Source: Sphingobacteriaceae bacterium UBA6709
GTDB lineage: Bacteria; Bacteroidota; Bacteroidia; Sphingobacteriales; Sphingobacteriaceae
Reading direction: 5' to 3'
NCBI GenBank assembly: GCA_002454425.1
Contig: DKIV01000022.1
Location: forward strand, 1-13,141
Length of the DNA: 13,141 nt
The notes beneath the pieces were generated by a model that searched no databases, was not told the origin of the DNA, and worked only from the letters and a program-made list of their open reading frames with translations. The stretch's first letter is position 1, and each line of letters opens with the position of its first letter. This document shows positions 6,475-13,081 of this stretch, piece after piece. The translations under genes and the position numbers were made by a program.

Positions 6475-8097
6475 ATGAGTGAAAAGTTAAACCTTGAGTC
6501 AATCTTTGTTGACGAGAGCCAGATTCCCTCAGAATTCCGGATTGAAGAGCTACACCAACGCGAATATCTTTCCAATGGACAGATGCTGCCATGGGATGGT
6601 CCTGTTAGCGAAGTGTACTCCCCGGTTTGCATACCAACTCCTGATGGTCTGAAAAGAAAGCTGATAGGTAGTTATCCGGTATGCACAGAGAAGGAAGCAA
6701 TGGAGGCATTGGATGCCGCTATTGCCGCATATGACAATGGTAGAGGCGAATGGCCTACCATGAGTATTGACGACCGTATCAAATGCATGGAGAAGTTTAT
6801 CTTCAAGATGGGAGAGCAGCGCGATTTAATCGTCAAGCTTATCATGTGGGAGATTGGTAAATCTTATGCTGATTCAGCGAAAGAGTTCGACAGAACTGTC
6901 GAATATATCAATGCTACCATTGATGCTCTCAAGGATATCGATCGTGAATCTTCAGGATTCCGCATCGAGGAAGGTTTGGTTGCACAAATCAGACGTTCTC
7001 CGCTAGGCGTGGTATTATGTATGGGACCGTTTAATTATCCGTTAAATGAGACCTTTACTACGTTGATTCCCGCAATTTTGATGGGAAATACACTTCTTTT
7101 TAAACCACCTAAGCACGGTACTTTATTACACTATCCGTTGTTGAAAGCATTTCAGGAGTCTTTCCCTAAAGGCGTTGTCAACACAATTTACGGTAGAGGA
7201 GCAAATGTTACTCCAGGCTTGATGGCTACAGGTAAGATCAATGTCCTGGCATTTATCGGATCCAGTAAGGTTGCAAATGATCTTAAAAAACGTCATCCTA
7301 AGATTAACCGTCTACGCGCTGTATTGAGTCTTGACGCAAAGAATGCTGCCATTGTTACTAAGAACGCTGATCTGAAGCTTGCTGTAAGCGAATGTATCCT
7401 GGGCGCCTTGTCGTTCAACGGACAGCGTTGTACCGCTATTAAGATCATTCACGTACACGAAGATGTGGCTGAAGAATTCCTGAGACTTCTTGATGTGGAG
7501 ATCGCGAAGCTTACCCGTGGTTTACCTTGGGATAAGAATGTGAAGCTTACTCCTGTAACTGAGCCAGGAAAGCCGGCATATTTGATTGAGTGTCTCGAAG
7601 ATGCGAAATCTCATGGCGCTACCATTACCAATGAACGTGGCGGTGAGAACTACGCCTCATTCTTCTATCCGGCAGTGGTGTACCCTGTTAACGAGAAGAT
7701 GAAACTCTACAGAGAAGAGCAGTTTGGTCCGATCATTCCGGTAATGCCTTTCAAGTCTATTGAAGAGCCCATCGAATATCAGATTGATTCTCCTCACGGG
7801 ATGCAGGTAAGTATTTTTAGTAATGACGCTCAGGAAGTGTCAGATCTGATTGATCCTTTCGTGAATCTGGTAAGCAGAGTGAACATCAACGCGCAATGTC
7901 AGCGTGGTCCTGACGTATTCCCTTTCACGGGTCGTAAAGACAGCGCTGAAGGAACGCTCTCAGTATATGATGCATTACGTTCTTTCTCAATACGTTCTTT
8001 GGTTACAACCAAGCTGAACGAAAGCAATAAGAAGCTTTTCAATACTATTGTGAGCGAACAAACTTCGAACTTCTTAAGTACCAAGTATATTTTCTAG
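6475..8097 (+). CDS. gapN: NADP-dependent non-phosphorylating glyceraldehyde-3-phosphate dehydrogenase
   Basis: A 540-aa cytoplasmic aldehyde dehydrogenase-superfamily enzyme, expected to oxidise glyceraldehyde-3-phosphate directly to 3-phosphoglycerate with NADP+, without making ATP. The oxyanion-hole Asn is N187 in PFNYPLNET, the cofactor segment is FKPPKHG (209-215), and IGSSKVA (261-267) corresponds to the G-S motif of the Rossmann fold. The nucleophile is C319 in SFNGQRCTAIK, whose GQRCTA form is typical of GapN, and EEQFGP (414-419) is the second cofactor-contact motif. The general-base loop reads LSLDAKN (284-290) instead of ELGGK, with D287 where relatives have Glu. The start is ATG 6475; an in-frame TTG at 6445 adds ten unlikely residues. 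Another aldehyde substrate is possible, but the neighbouring KDPG aldolase produces GapN's substrate. Confidence 0.87.
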   Translation: MSEKLNLESIFVDESQIPSEFRIEELHQREYLSNGQMLPWDGPVSEVYSPVCIPTPDGLKRKLIGSYPVCTEKEAMEALDAAIAAYDNGRGEWPTMSIDDRIKCMEKFIFKMGEQRDLIVKLIMWEIGKSYADSAKEFDRTVEYINATIDALKDIDRESSGFRIEEGLVAQIRRSPLGVVLCMGPFNYPLNETFTTLIPAILMGNTLLFKPPKHGTLLHYPLLKAFQESFPKGVVNTIYGRGANVTPGLMATGKINVLAFIGSSKVANDLKKRHPKINRLRAVLSLDAKNAAIVTKNADLKLAVSECILGALSFNGQRCTAIKIIHVHEDVAEEFLRLLDVEIAKLTRGLPWDKNVKLTPVTEPGKPAYLIECLEDAKSHGATITNERGGENYASFFYPAVVYPVNEKMKLYREEQFGPIIPVMPFKSIEEPIEYQIDSPHGMQVSIFSNDAQEVSDLIDPFVNLVSRVNINAQCQRGPDVFPFTGRKDSAEGTLSVYDALRSFSIRSLVTTKLNESNKKLFNTIVSEQTSNFLSTKYIF

Positions 8098-8120
8098 ACG
8101 AAGTATTTAGAAGCTATAAT

Positions 8121-8160
8121 AAAAAGGCGGCCATGCAGTTAACTACATGGTCGCCTTTTT
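8121..8160. terminator. Intrinsic terminator after gapN
   Basis: AAAAAGGCGGCCATG (8121-8135) pairs with CATGGTCGCCTTTTT (8146-8160): a 15-bp stem with one G-T wobble and a 10-base loop, ending in a five-T run. It lies 23 bases after the gapN stop. The A-run on the left would let it work in both directions. Confidence 0.92.
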
Positions 8161-8217
8161 CATGTTAAATCTGTTTGATCTGAGTGTTTTATAATATTAA
8201 CGCTGTCTTTTCGCTGT

Positions 8218-8233
8218 TCTTCCACGTGGAACG
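8218..8233. promoter_or_regulatory. parS-like CACGTG palindrome
   Basis: The 16-mer TCTTCCACGTGGAACG contains a perfect 12-bp palindrome TTCCACGTGGAA. It agrees at 14 of 16 positions with TGTTCCACGTGGAACA-type parS sites bound by chromosomal ParB/Spo0J. The differences are at positions 2 and 16. No other CACGTG was noticed in the window. It could equally be an operator for an unrelated regulator. Confidence 0.35.
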
Positions 8234-8373
8234 CAATTTTCGCCTAACAAATAATACCTTAATTTTTTGTAAAAAAGAGATGGGCGGCATAGGTCTTCAT
8301 CTTTATAAAATATAACCAATTTCTTTCGTTACTAAGAATTTTTGTCTTACATTCATTTTTTGAAAATGTACTT

Positions 8374-8410
8374 ATAACACTTATGTTATTTGTGGACGAA
8401 AGGGATAACA
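8374..8410. repeat. ATAACA inverted repeat with extra half-site
   Basis: ATAACA (8374-8379) and TGTTAT (8384-8389) form a perfect 6-bp inverted repeat with a 4-base spacer. A third ATAACA occurs at 8405-8410. The pattern is operator-like and lies about 290-330 bases before the symporter start. In A/T-rich DNA chance occurrence is possible. Confidence 0.3.
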
Positions 8411-8700
8411 TCAATGTCTTTATATTTTCAGAACTTGAGTTTAACGATACAACTGGTGACAGCCCCGGCTGAGCCTGGTAAACTCTCGGGATATAAATTG
8501 TAAAAAAAGCAAAATTTAGGCTTTTATTCGTGACTGAGATAATCGTATCTTAAGCCCCAAATTTAACGGTGACTAATATTTTAGCGTGTCCGTGTGCCGT
8601 TCTATTCGGTATTACGCTTGAAGAATCTATCTAAATATTATAGTAAACAAATTGAAACAACGTATAACAAAGAGAAAAACTAATAAACCCTGAATTGAAT

Positions 8701-10362
8701 ATGAACAATCTTGAACAGTATGATTACATCATTTTCTTTATCTATTTTCTTGCTGTTGCCGGATATGGCTGGTGGATTTATGTAAAGAAGAAATCGGAAA
8801 GTGAGGGTTCTAAAGATTACTTCCTTGCGGAAGGTTCTTTAACCTGGTGGGCCATCGGAGCGTCCCTTATATCGTCTAACATCTCTGCAGAGCAATTTGT
8901 TGGAATGAGTGGTTCCGGCTTTAAAGTTGGTTTGGCTATTGCTACCTACGAATGGATGGCGGCACTAACGCTTATTATTGTCGCGGTGTATTTCATACCG
9001 GTGTATCTTAAGAATAAGATCTACACCATGCCTCAATTCCTCCAGCAGCGTTATAATAACACCGTAGCGATGGTTATGGCTGTTTTCTGGTTATTGTTAT
9101 ACGTGGTTGTAAATCTTACATCTATTCTTTACCTCGGTGCCATTGCCGTGAGCGGTGTGTCGGGTATTGATCTTAACTGGGCTATGATAGGCCTCGCCGT
9201 ATTTGCAATCTTCATTACATTGGGAGGAATGAAGGTGATCGGTTATACTTCGGTAGTTCAGGTATTCTTCCTGATCCTCGGTGGTTTGGCCACGACTTAT
9301 ATCGCCCTTCATCAGGTATCGGTACATTTCGGAATGGGTGACGCCTGGAGCGGTTTTACAAAGCTGATTTCTGAGGCTCCTGAGCACTTCAAGATGATCA
9401 TACCTAAAACTGATCCAAACTACATAGACCTTCCAGGTTTAAGTGTGCTTGTGGGTGGTATGTGGATTGTTAATCTTAACTATTGGGGCTGTAACCAATA
9501 CATCGTTCAGAGAGCTCTCGGTGCTGACTTGAAGACTGCCCGTACAGGTATTCTTTTCGCGGCATTTCTTAAATTGCTCATGCCGGTACTAATCGTACTC
9601 CCAGGTATTGCAGCGTTTATACTATATAGAGAGAAGGTGGGTGAGTTTACTCATATTACTAATCCCGACGCGGCATATCCTGTATTGCTGAACCTGCTTC
9701 CTGTTGGACTGAAGGGACTCTCATTCGCAGCGCTGTCTGCGGCAGTGGTAGCTTCTCTGGCTGGTAAGGTAAATAGTATTGCTACTATTTTTACGCTGGA
9801 TATTTACAAGAATGTGTTTAACAAGGAGGCCAGTGAAAAGAATCTGGTTTTTATCGGTAAAGTCTCTGTTATCGTTTCAATGATCCTGGGTGTAGTTATC
9901 GCTCCGCATTTGGGAATGGATAAGCAAGGTGGATTCCAGTATATTCAAGAGTATACAGGTTTCGTATCGCCGGGTATCTTCGCGATGTTCCTTTTAGGAT
10001 TCTTCTGGAAGAAAGCTACCTCAAACGCGGCACTATTTGCTACGATCGGTGGTTTTGTCTTCTCGGTGATCTTCAAATTCCTTCCTGACTGGGTAAATCT
10101 GGAGCCATTGCATCAGTTCGGCTTCTCTGTATTTAATGCCGCCTCTGGTCTATGGGAAATTCCATTCCTTGATCGTATGGGACTTGTATTCGTTATCTGT
10201 ATGGTGGGTATGTATCTGATAAGTGTCGTTGAAATACGCCGTGGTGTAAAACCTGAGGCTTTGGAAGTTGATACCACTATGTTTAAAGTAAATCCAGGCT
10301 TCGTTGCCGGTTCTGTGTTGATTTGCGGAATCCTCGTCGCTCTTTATACCTTATTCTGGTAA
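8701..10362 (+). CDS. Sodium:sugar symporter (SSS family, vSGLT-like)
   Basis: A 553-aa inner-membrane protein of the solute:sodium symporter family, expected to import a hexose with Na+. It aligns closely by eye with Vibrio SGLT from DYFLAEGSLTWWAIGAS (39-55) through the shared C-terminal LYTLFW. Residues known in vSGLT to bind galactose have counterparts: Q65 (NISAEQF), E84 (TYEWM), N258 and gate tyrosine Y261 (NLNYWG), K291 (FLKLLMP) and Q416 (YIQEYTG). vSGLT S91 is Ala here (A87), and the Na2-site serine of the SLA segment is kept (S352). About 14 membrane segments are expected. The start is ATG 8701; an in-frame TTG at 8695 is less likely. Monocistronic, ending at a bidirectional terminator. 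Substrate (glucose, galactose or other) is not fixed by sequence, and no sugar-specific enzyme is adjacent. Confidence 0.92.
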   Translation: MNNLEQYDYIIFFIYFLAVAGYGWWIYVKKKSESEGSKDYFLAEGSLTWWAIGASLISSNISAEQFVGMSGSGFKVGLAIATYEWMAALTLIIVAVYFIPVYLKNKIYTMPQFLQQRYNNTVAMVMAVFWLLLYVVVNLTSILYLGAIAVSGVSGIDLNWAMIGLAVFAIFITLGGMKVIGYTSVVQVFFLILGGLATTYIALHQVSVHFGMGDAWSGFTKLISEAPEHFKMIIPKTDPNYIDLPGLSVLVGGMWIVNLNYWGCNQYIVQRALGADLKTARTGILFAAFLKLLMPVLIVLPGIAAFILYREKVGEFTHITNPDAAYPVLLNLLPVGLKGLSFAALSAAVVASLAGKVNSIATIFTLDIYKNVFNKEASEKNLVFIGKVSVIVSMILGVVIAPHLGMDKQGGFQYIQEYTGFVSPGIFAMFLLGFFWKKATSNAALFATIGGFVFSVIFKFLPDWVNLEPLHQFGFSVFNAASGLWEIPFLDRMGLVFVICMVGMYLISVVEIRRGVKPEALEVDTTMFKVNPGFVAGSVLICGILVALYTLFW

Positions 10363-10384
10363 GATAGCCCCTTGTGGGAAAAAG

Positions 10385-10422
10385 AAAACGGGATTCGTCT
10401 GGTATGACGGATCCCGTTTTTT
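10385..10422. terminator. Bidirectional intrinsic terminator between symporter and mgtE
   Basis: AAAACGGGATTCGTC (10385-10399) pairs with GACGGATCCCGTTTT (10406-10420), a 15-bp stem with one wobble and a 6-base loop. Six T follow on the plus strand and TTTTCTTT follows on the minus strand, so it serves both convergent genes. Confidence 0.9.
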
Positions 10423-10473
10423 ATTTGTCTGCTTTTGGAAAGATTGCGCGTTAAGAAATCCTTTTCAGGTCCC

Positions 10474-11853
10474 TTATAATAGCGTTCCCCGTAGAATAAC
10501 AGCGGCGATGCTAAAGTATATTACGAGGCCTGTAACGTCAACCAGGGTAGCCACAAAAGGCGCCGATGAGGTTGCGGGATCAAGCTTAACTCTCTTCAAT
10601 ATTATAGGAATCATAGATCCGCTGAAAGTTCCCCACAATACGATGCCTATTAAAGAGAATAAGATGGTCGTTGCCATGAGCAACCAATGTTCGCCGTAGT
10701 TGTACCAACCCAGATGTTGCCATAATGTTATTCGCACGAACCCGAGAAAACCTAAAGTTAAACCTAGTAGAAGTCCCGATTGGATTTCACGACGCATAAC
10801 GTACCACCAGTCGCGCACCGTTAATTCGCGTACGGCCATGGCTCTGATAATCAACGTTGCCGCCTGCGATCCGCTGTTTCCGCCGCTAGAGATCACCAAG
10901 GGCACGAATAATGCCAATACTACCGCTTTTGAAATCTCTCCCTCGAAGTAACCCATGGCTGTAGCTGTAAGCATCTCACTAAGAAAGAGTATCACCAGCC
11001 ATCCCGCACGCTTTTGCACAAGTTGCAGCAGGGGTGTTTTTACATACGGAAACTCCAGTGATTCCATACCCCCGAACATCTGCATATCGCGGGTATCCTC
11101 TTCTTCCGAGGCATCCATCACGTCATCAACAGTGACCACGCCGATGATCACGCCGTCGGCGCCCACTACGGGCAGTGACACACGGTCATATTTTTTAAAG
11201 GTTACGGCAGCATCTTCAGTGGTGTCATTTACTCCCAGCGTAATGCAGTTGTAATCCATTATTTCGTTCAGGTGTTTAGACTCCGGGTAAAGAATCAGCT
11301 TGCGTATCGGCATGTCATCAACAAGCTTCCCTCTTTCGTCGACAACATACACAACATTGGCATTCTCATTGTCCGGTTGGTTATCCTGCAAATAACGAAT
11401 AGCCTCCTCAATGCTCATATTGCTTCTGAGAGTAATGAAATCGGTATTTATAAGACGTAGAACGGAATCTTTAGGGTAGGTGAGTAGCTTCTCCGATTCT
11501 CTTTTATTTTTCTCGTTAAGGTATTTTGTTGCCGTTGTGAAGTCAACATCTCTTAAAGAAGATAGGAAAGAGATTCTGTCAGTAGAAACCAGACTATTTA
11601 GTAAAACGCTTCTCTGTTCTTCAGAGAGGCTGTTGAAGAAATCTTTCTGGTTGTAGCGCTCCAGAAATGGAAAGATGCGTACTTTTTTTGGAAGATTAAA
11701 CGTTGCGAAAGTTGCAACAGCACTCTCCAAAGGGATGGTATTTAGAATAGCCGCAATATCAGAAGGGTAAATCTGATCTTCGGCACTTCTGGAAAAATAT
11801 TTTTTTATATCACCGCTAAATAGCTGACTTGTAAATTGTGTGATTATTTTCAT
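10474..11853 (-). CDS. mgtE: MgtE-family magnesium transporter
   Basis: A 459-aa inner-membrane Mg2+ channel/transporter with the complete MgtE architecture. An N-terminal helical superhelix (about residues 25-130) precedes a pair of CBS domains (about 138-250, including the strand VSLPVVGADGVIIGVVTVDDV). A connecting helix with FPYVKTPLLQLVQKRAGW (268-285) follows, and then the five-helix pore domain. Pore hallmarks are PLVISSGGNSGSQAATLIIR (318-337) and LDPATSSAPFVATLVD (424-439), where D425 corresponds to the conserved pore aspartate. In the family the acidic N and CBS domains sense cytosolic Mg2+ and close the pore. Length (about 450) is standard. It may also pass other divalent ions. ATG 11853; monocistronic, with a long leader. 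Confidence 0.95.
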   Translation of the reverse strand: MKIITQFTSQLFSGDIKKYFSRSAEDQIYPSDIAAILNTIPLESAVATFATFNLPKKVRIFPFLERYNQKDFFNSLSEEQRSVLLNSLVSTDRISFLSSLRDVDFTTATKYLNEKNKRESEKLLTYPKDSVLRLINTDFITLRSNMSIEEAIRYLQDNQPDNENANVVYVVDERGKLVDDMPIRKLILYPESKHLNEIMDYNCITLGVNDTTEDAAVTFKKYDRVSLPVVGADGVIIGVVTVDDVMDASEEEDTRDMQMFGGMESLEFPYVKTPLLQLVQKRAGWLVILFLSEMLTATAMGYFEGEISKAVVLALFVPLVISSGGNSGSQAATLIIRAMAVRELTVRDWWYVMRREIQSGLLLGLTLGFLGFVRITLWQHLGWYNYGEHWLLMATTILFSLIGIVLWGTFSGSMIPIILKRVKLDPATSSAPFVATLVDVTGLVIYFSIAAVILRGTLL

Positions 11854-12208
11854 GCGTATAGCTTAACAGGTTGCCATGATGGGTTAATTTCAACATGTTA
11901 TCTCTCCGACACGGGAAGAGAACCTGAACGCACTTAATAATATTGGCGAATACGTATAAAAGCTTCATTTAGTCCGCTTTTTACTTCGCTAAATACAGAT
12001 TTTTGTAGGTGTTTACGGGATGACAGAAATTTCATAGTACTACACGTTGCTCCAGCCAGGGAAAACGTTAGCACCCGGCCAATTATTTTAAGAATGATAA
12101 ACTACAATGGGGACCGGAATCCATATATTAATTGTTACTGTTTAGAGGACTTTTTAATCGCTGGCAAATGTGAAACCTTTACCGAAATCCTCACTTTTTA
12201 ATTTTGCG
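11854..12208 (-). other. Long leader region upstream of mgtE
   Basis: If transcription starts at the -7 box at 12209-12216, mgtE has an untranslated leader of about 350 bases. The region carries no match that I can recognise to the M-box or another known Mg2+ riboswitch. It contains a possible 33-codon ORF (11934-12035), an 8-bp palindrome AACATGTT near 11892, and a G/C-rich segment (12044-12082) that could fold. A regulatory leader is possible but not shown. Confidence 0.35.
11934..12035 (-). CDS. Possible 33-aa leader ORF upstream of mgtE
   Basis: On the minus strand ATG 12035 opens 33 codons to a TAA at 11934-11936, encoding MKFLSSRKHLQKSVFSEV and then KSGLNEAFIRIRQYY. It is basic and Lys/Arg/Ser-rich, has no proline, shows no similarity that I recognise, and has only a weak purine stretch upstream. 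It ends 80 bases before the mgtE start. It may be a chance frame, or a leader peptide. Confidence 0.2.
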   Translation of the reverse strand: MKFLSSRKHLQKSVFSEVKSGLNEAFIRIRQYY

Positions 12209-12216
12209 CAAAGGTA
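12209..12216 (-). promoter_or_regulatory. -7 promoter element, probably of mgtE
   Basis: Minus-strand TACCTTTG, followed by CGC, is an exact TAnnTTTG match of the form common before Bacteroidota housekeeping genes. It points towards mgtE, 356 bases upstream of its ATG, and no better box was found closer. The -33 region is weak. Confidence 0.45.
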
Positions 12217-12483
12217 GGGAAAAAGAAATTATAAACGAAAAGGATTTTTTCTCTGAAAATGCTACTGTAGCGGCTTTAGCTCAAAGGAAACTGTGGGTTG
12301 AAAAAACAGCAACGACGCTTCGACCGCATTTACCTGTTTTGGGGATTAGAGTGAGTAAATCGCGCGGCATGGCGTTCTTTTATTCCTGACGTCGGTCGAC
12401 AGACAATGCCCGACATACAGGAGTATGCACCTGTTTATCAATTTATTGACTGCCAGATCAATCGTGGACCTTCTATTGAATCT
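12217..12483. other. Intergenic stretch without a credible gene
   Basis: Short frames exist on the plus strand (for example one ending at 12389), but they have no recognisable sequence, no promoter box and no leader typical of the neighbours. A weak inverted repeat GTCGG/CCGAC (around 12391-12413) lacks a T-run. I see nothing else here. Confidence 0.4.
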
Positions 12484-12723
12484 TTACTCATTTGTCCGAG
12501 CTTGATTAAAGCCTTTCCTGGTTTTGTCGGCGCTGGCGTTTGCCGCTCTGCCGGCATTAATCAGTACGGCGTCAAAGTGATCGGCAACCATTCCGCCTGA
12601 CCCGCTGCTTTTACTGACCTCCGAAACAATGCCACTTTCTTCCGGAGCTGTTGATGTACGCTCATTTACTTTCGCGGCCTTCCCGGCAAAATCATTTTTA
12701 GCATCTTTTAGAATTTCATCCAT
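12484..12723 (-). CDS. Small hydrophilic protein of unknown function
   Basis: A frame of 79 codons from ATG 12723 (81 from the ATG at 12729) encodes a protein beginning MDEILKDAKNDFAGKAAKV. The middle is Ser/Gly-rich (VSEVSKSSGSGGMVADHF) and the end is basic (ADKTRKGFNQARTNE). It is rich in Ala, Ser, Lys and Asp, lacks cysteine, a signal peptide or membrane segment, and looks largely disordered. I do not recognise a family. Support for a real gene: an A-rich leader GAAAATTAAAGTTTT directly before the first ATG and a plausible promoter 100 bases upstream. Against: it is short, and a plus-strand frame (12406-12600) overlaps it. No terminator follows clearly. Confidence 0.4.
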   Translation of the reverse strand: MDEILKDAKNDFAGKAAKVNERTSTAPEESGIVSEVSKSSGSGGMVADHFDAVLINAGRAANASADKTRKGFNQARTNE

Positions 12724-12822
12724 GACCATAAAACTTTAATTTTCCTGCTGCCTGAGCGCTCCCGGCGGCTACGGAGTTGTCAGATCCGCTGCAATGGGTA
12801 CCGGCACGCAGCGATGACAGAA

Positions 12823-12853
12823 CAAAGATGAGATATGTTTTTTTGCAAGTCAA
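12823..12853 (-). promoter_or_regulatory. Putative promoter of the small 12484-12723 gene
   Basis: On the minus strand TTG (plus 12851-12853) is followed after 20 bases by CATCTTTG (plus 12823-12830), one mismatch from the TAnnTTTG -7 consensus. It lies 100 bases before the ATG. Confidence 0.3.
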
Positions 12854-13081
12854 GAGCATGTCCCTTAGCTGCTTAACTCTTCAGCGCTCAGTGCTGTTCT
12901 TCACTACAAAGCCACTCTGCTCATCATCCGGATCCTCTCTGGCAGCAGCTTAGCTTGAAAGTCAGCATGGATATAGGATTGTCCTACCATGTCGCATTAT
13001 GTCACATAAAAGCACCCCAAAGACGCCTGCACAAGTCACACCCCCGGCCACCTTTTCCCGCCCCTTGCTACCCACCTGTTC
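12854..13081. other. Non-coding stretch, becoming C-rich, at the right side
   Basis: No convincing gene is seen. From about 13010 the plus strand turns markedly C-rich (for example CACACCCCCGGCCACC) and leads straight into the phased repeat. This composition differs from the A/T-rich spacers elsewhere in the window, suggesting a separate genetic element or repeat family. Confidence 0.35.

Larger units (their letters stand above)
8161..8700. other. Long non-coding region upstream of the sodium:sugar symporter
   Basis: These 540 A/T-rich bases hold no credible gene on either strand. Visible structure includes a parS-like palindrome (8218-8233), an ATAACA inverted repeat with a further half-site (8374-8410), and a possible RNA hairpin at 8464-8490, in which CCCG/CGGG encloses GAG/CTC. 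TATTTTAG near 8576 is a one-mismatch -7 candidate for the symporter gene. No riboswitch class is recognised. Confidence 0.5.

Noticed and set aside
9097..9387. 96-codon minus-strand frame within the symporter gene
   Set aside because: Antisense to conserved transmembrane sequence of the symporter; no promoter or similarity.
10508..11460. Several plus-strand frames opposite mgtE
   Set aside because: All are shadows of the complete MgtE coding sequence and show no independent features.
11880..11935. TPP riboswitch-like words (GAACCTGAACGC) near the mgtE leader
   Set aside because: The obligatory CTGAGA box and the ACCC pairing context are missing, and the strand is opposite to mgtE.
12268..12342. 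tRNA-like segment with TTAGCTCAAAGG and CTTCGACCG
   Set aside because: D-loop-like and T-loop-like words occur, but the acceptor stem pairs over only about four bases, no proper T-stem or 7-base anticodon loop forms, and there is no consistent cloverleaf.
12204..12389. Plus-strand 61-codon frame starting at TTG
   Set aside because: It starts inside the probable minus-strand mgtE promoter, has no similarity that I recognise, and has no initiation signals.
12406..12600. Plus-strand 64-codon frame overlapping the small minus-strand gene
   Set aside because: It has no promoter box, no recognisable sequence, and an odd Cys/Pro/Ile mix. The opposite frame has better leader and promoter signals.
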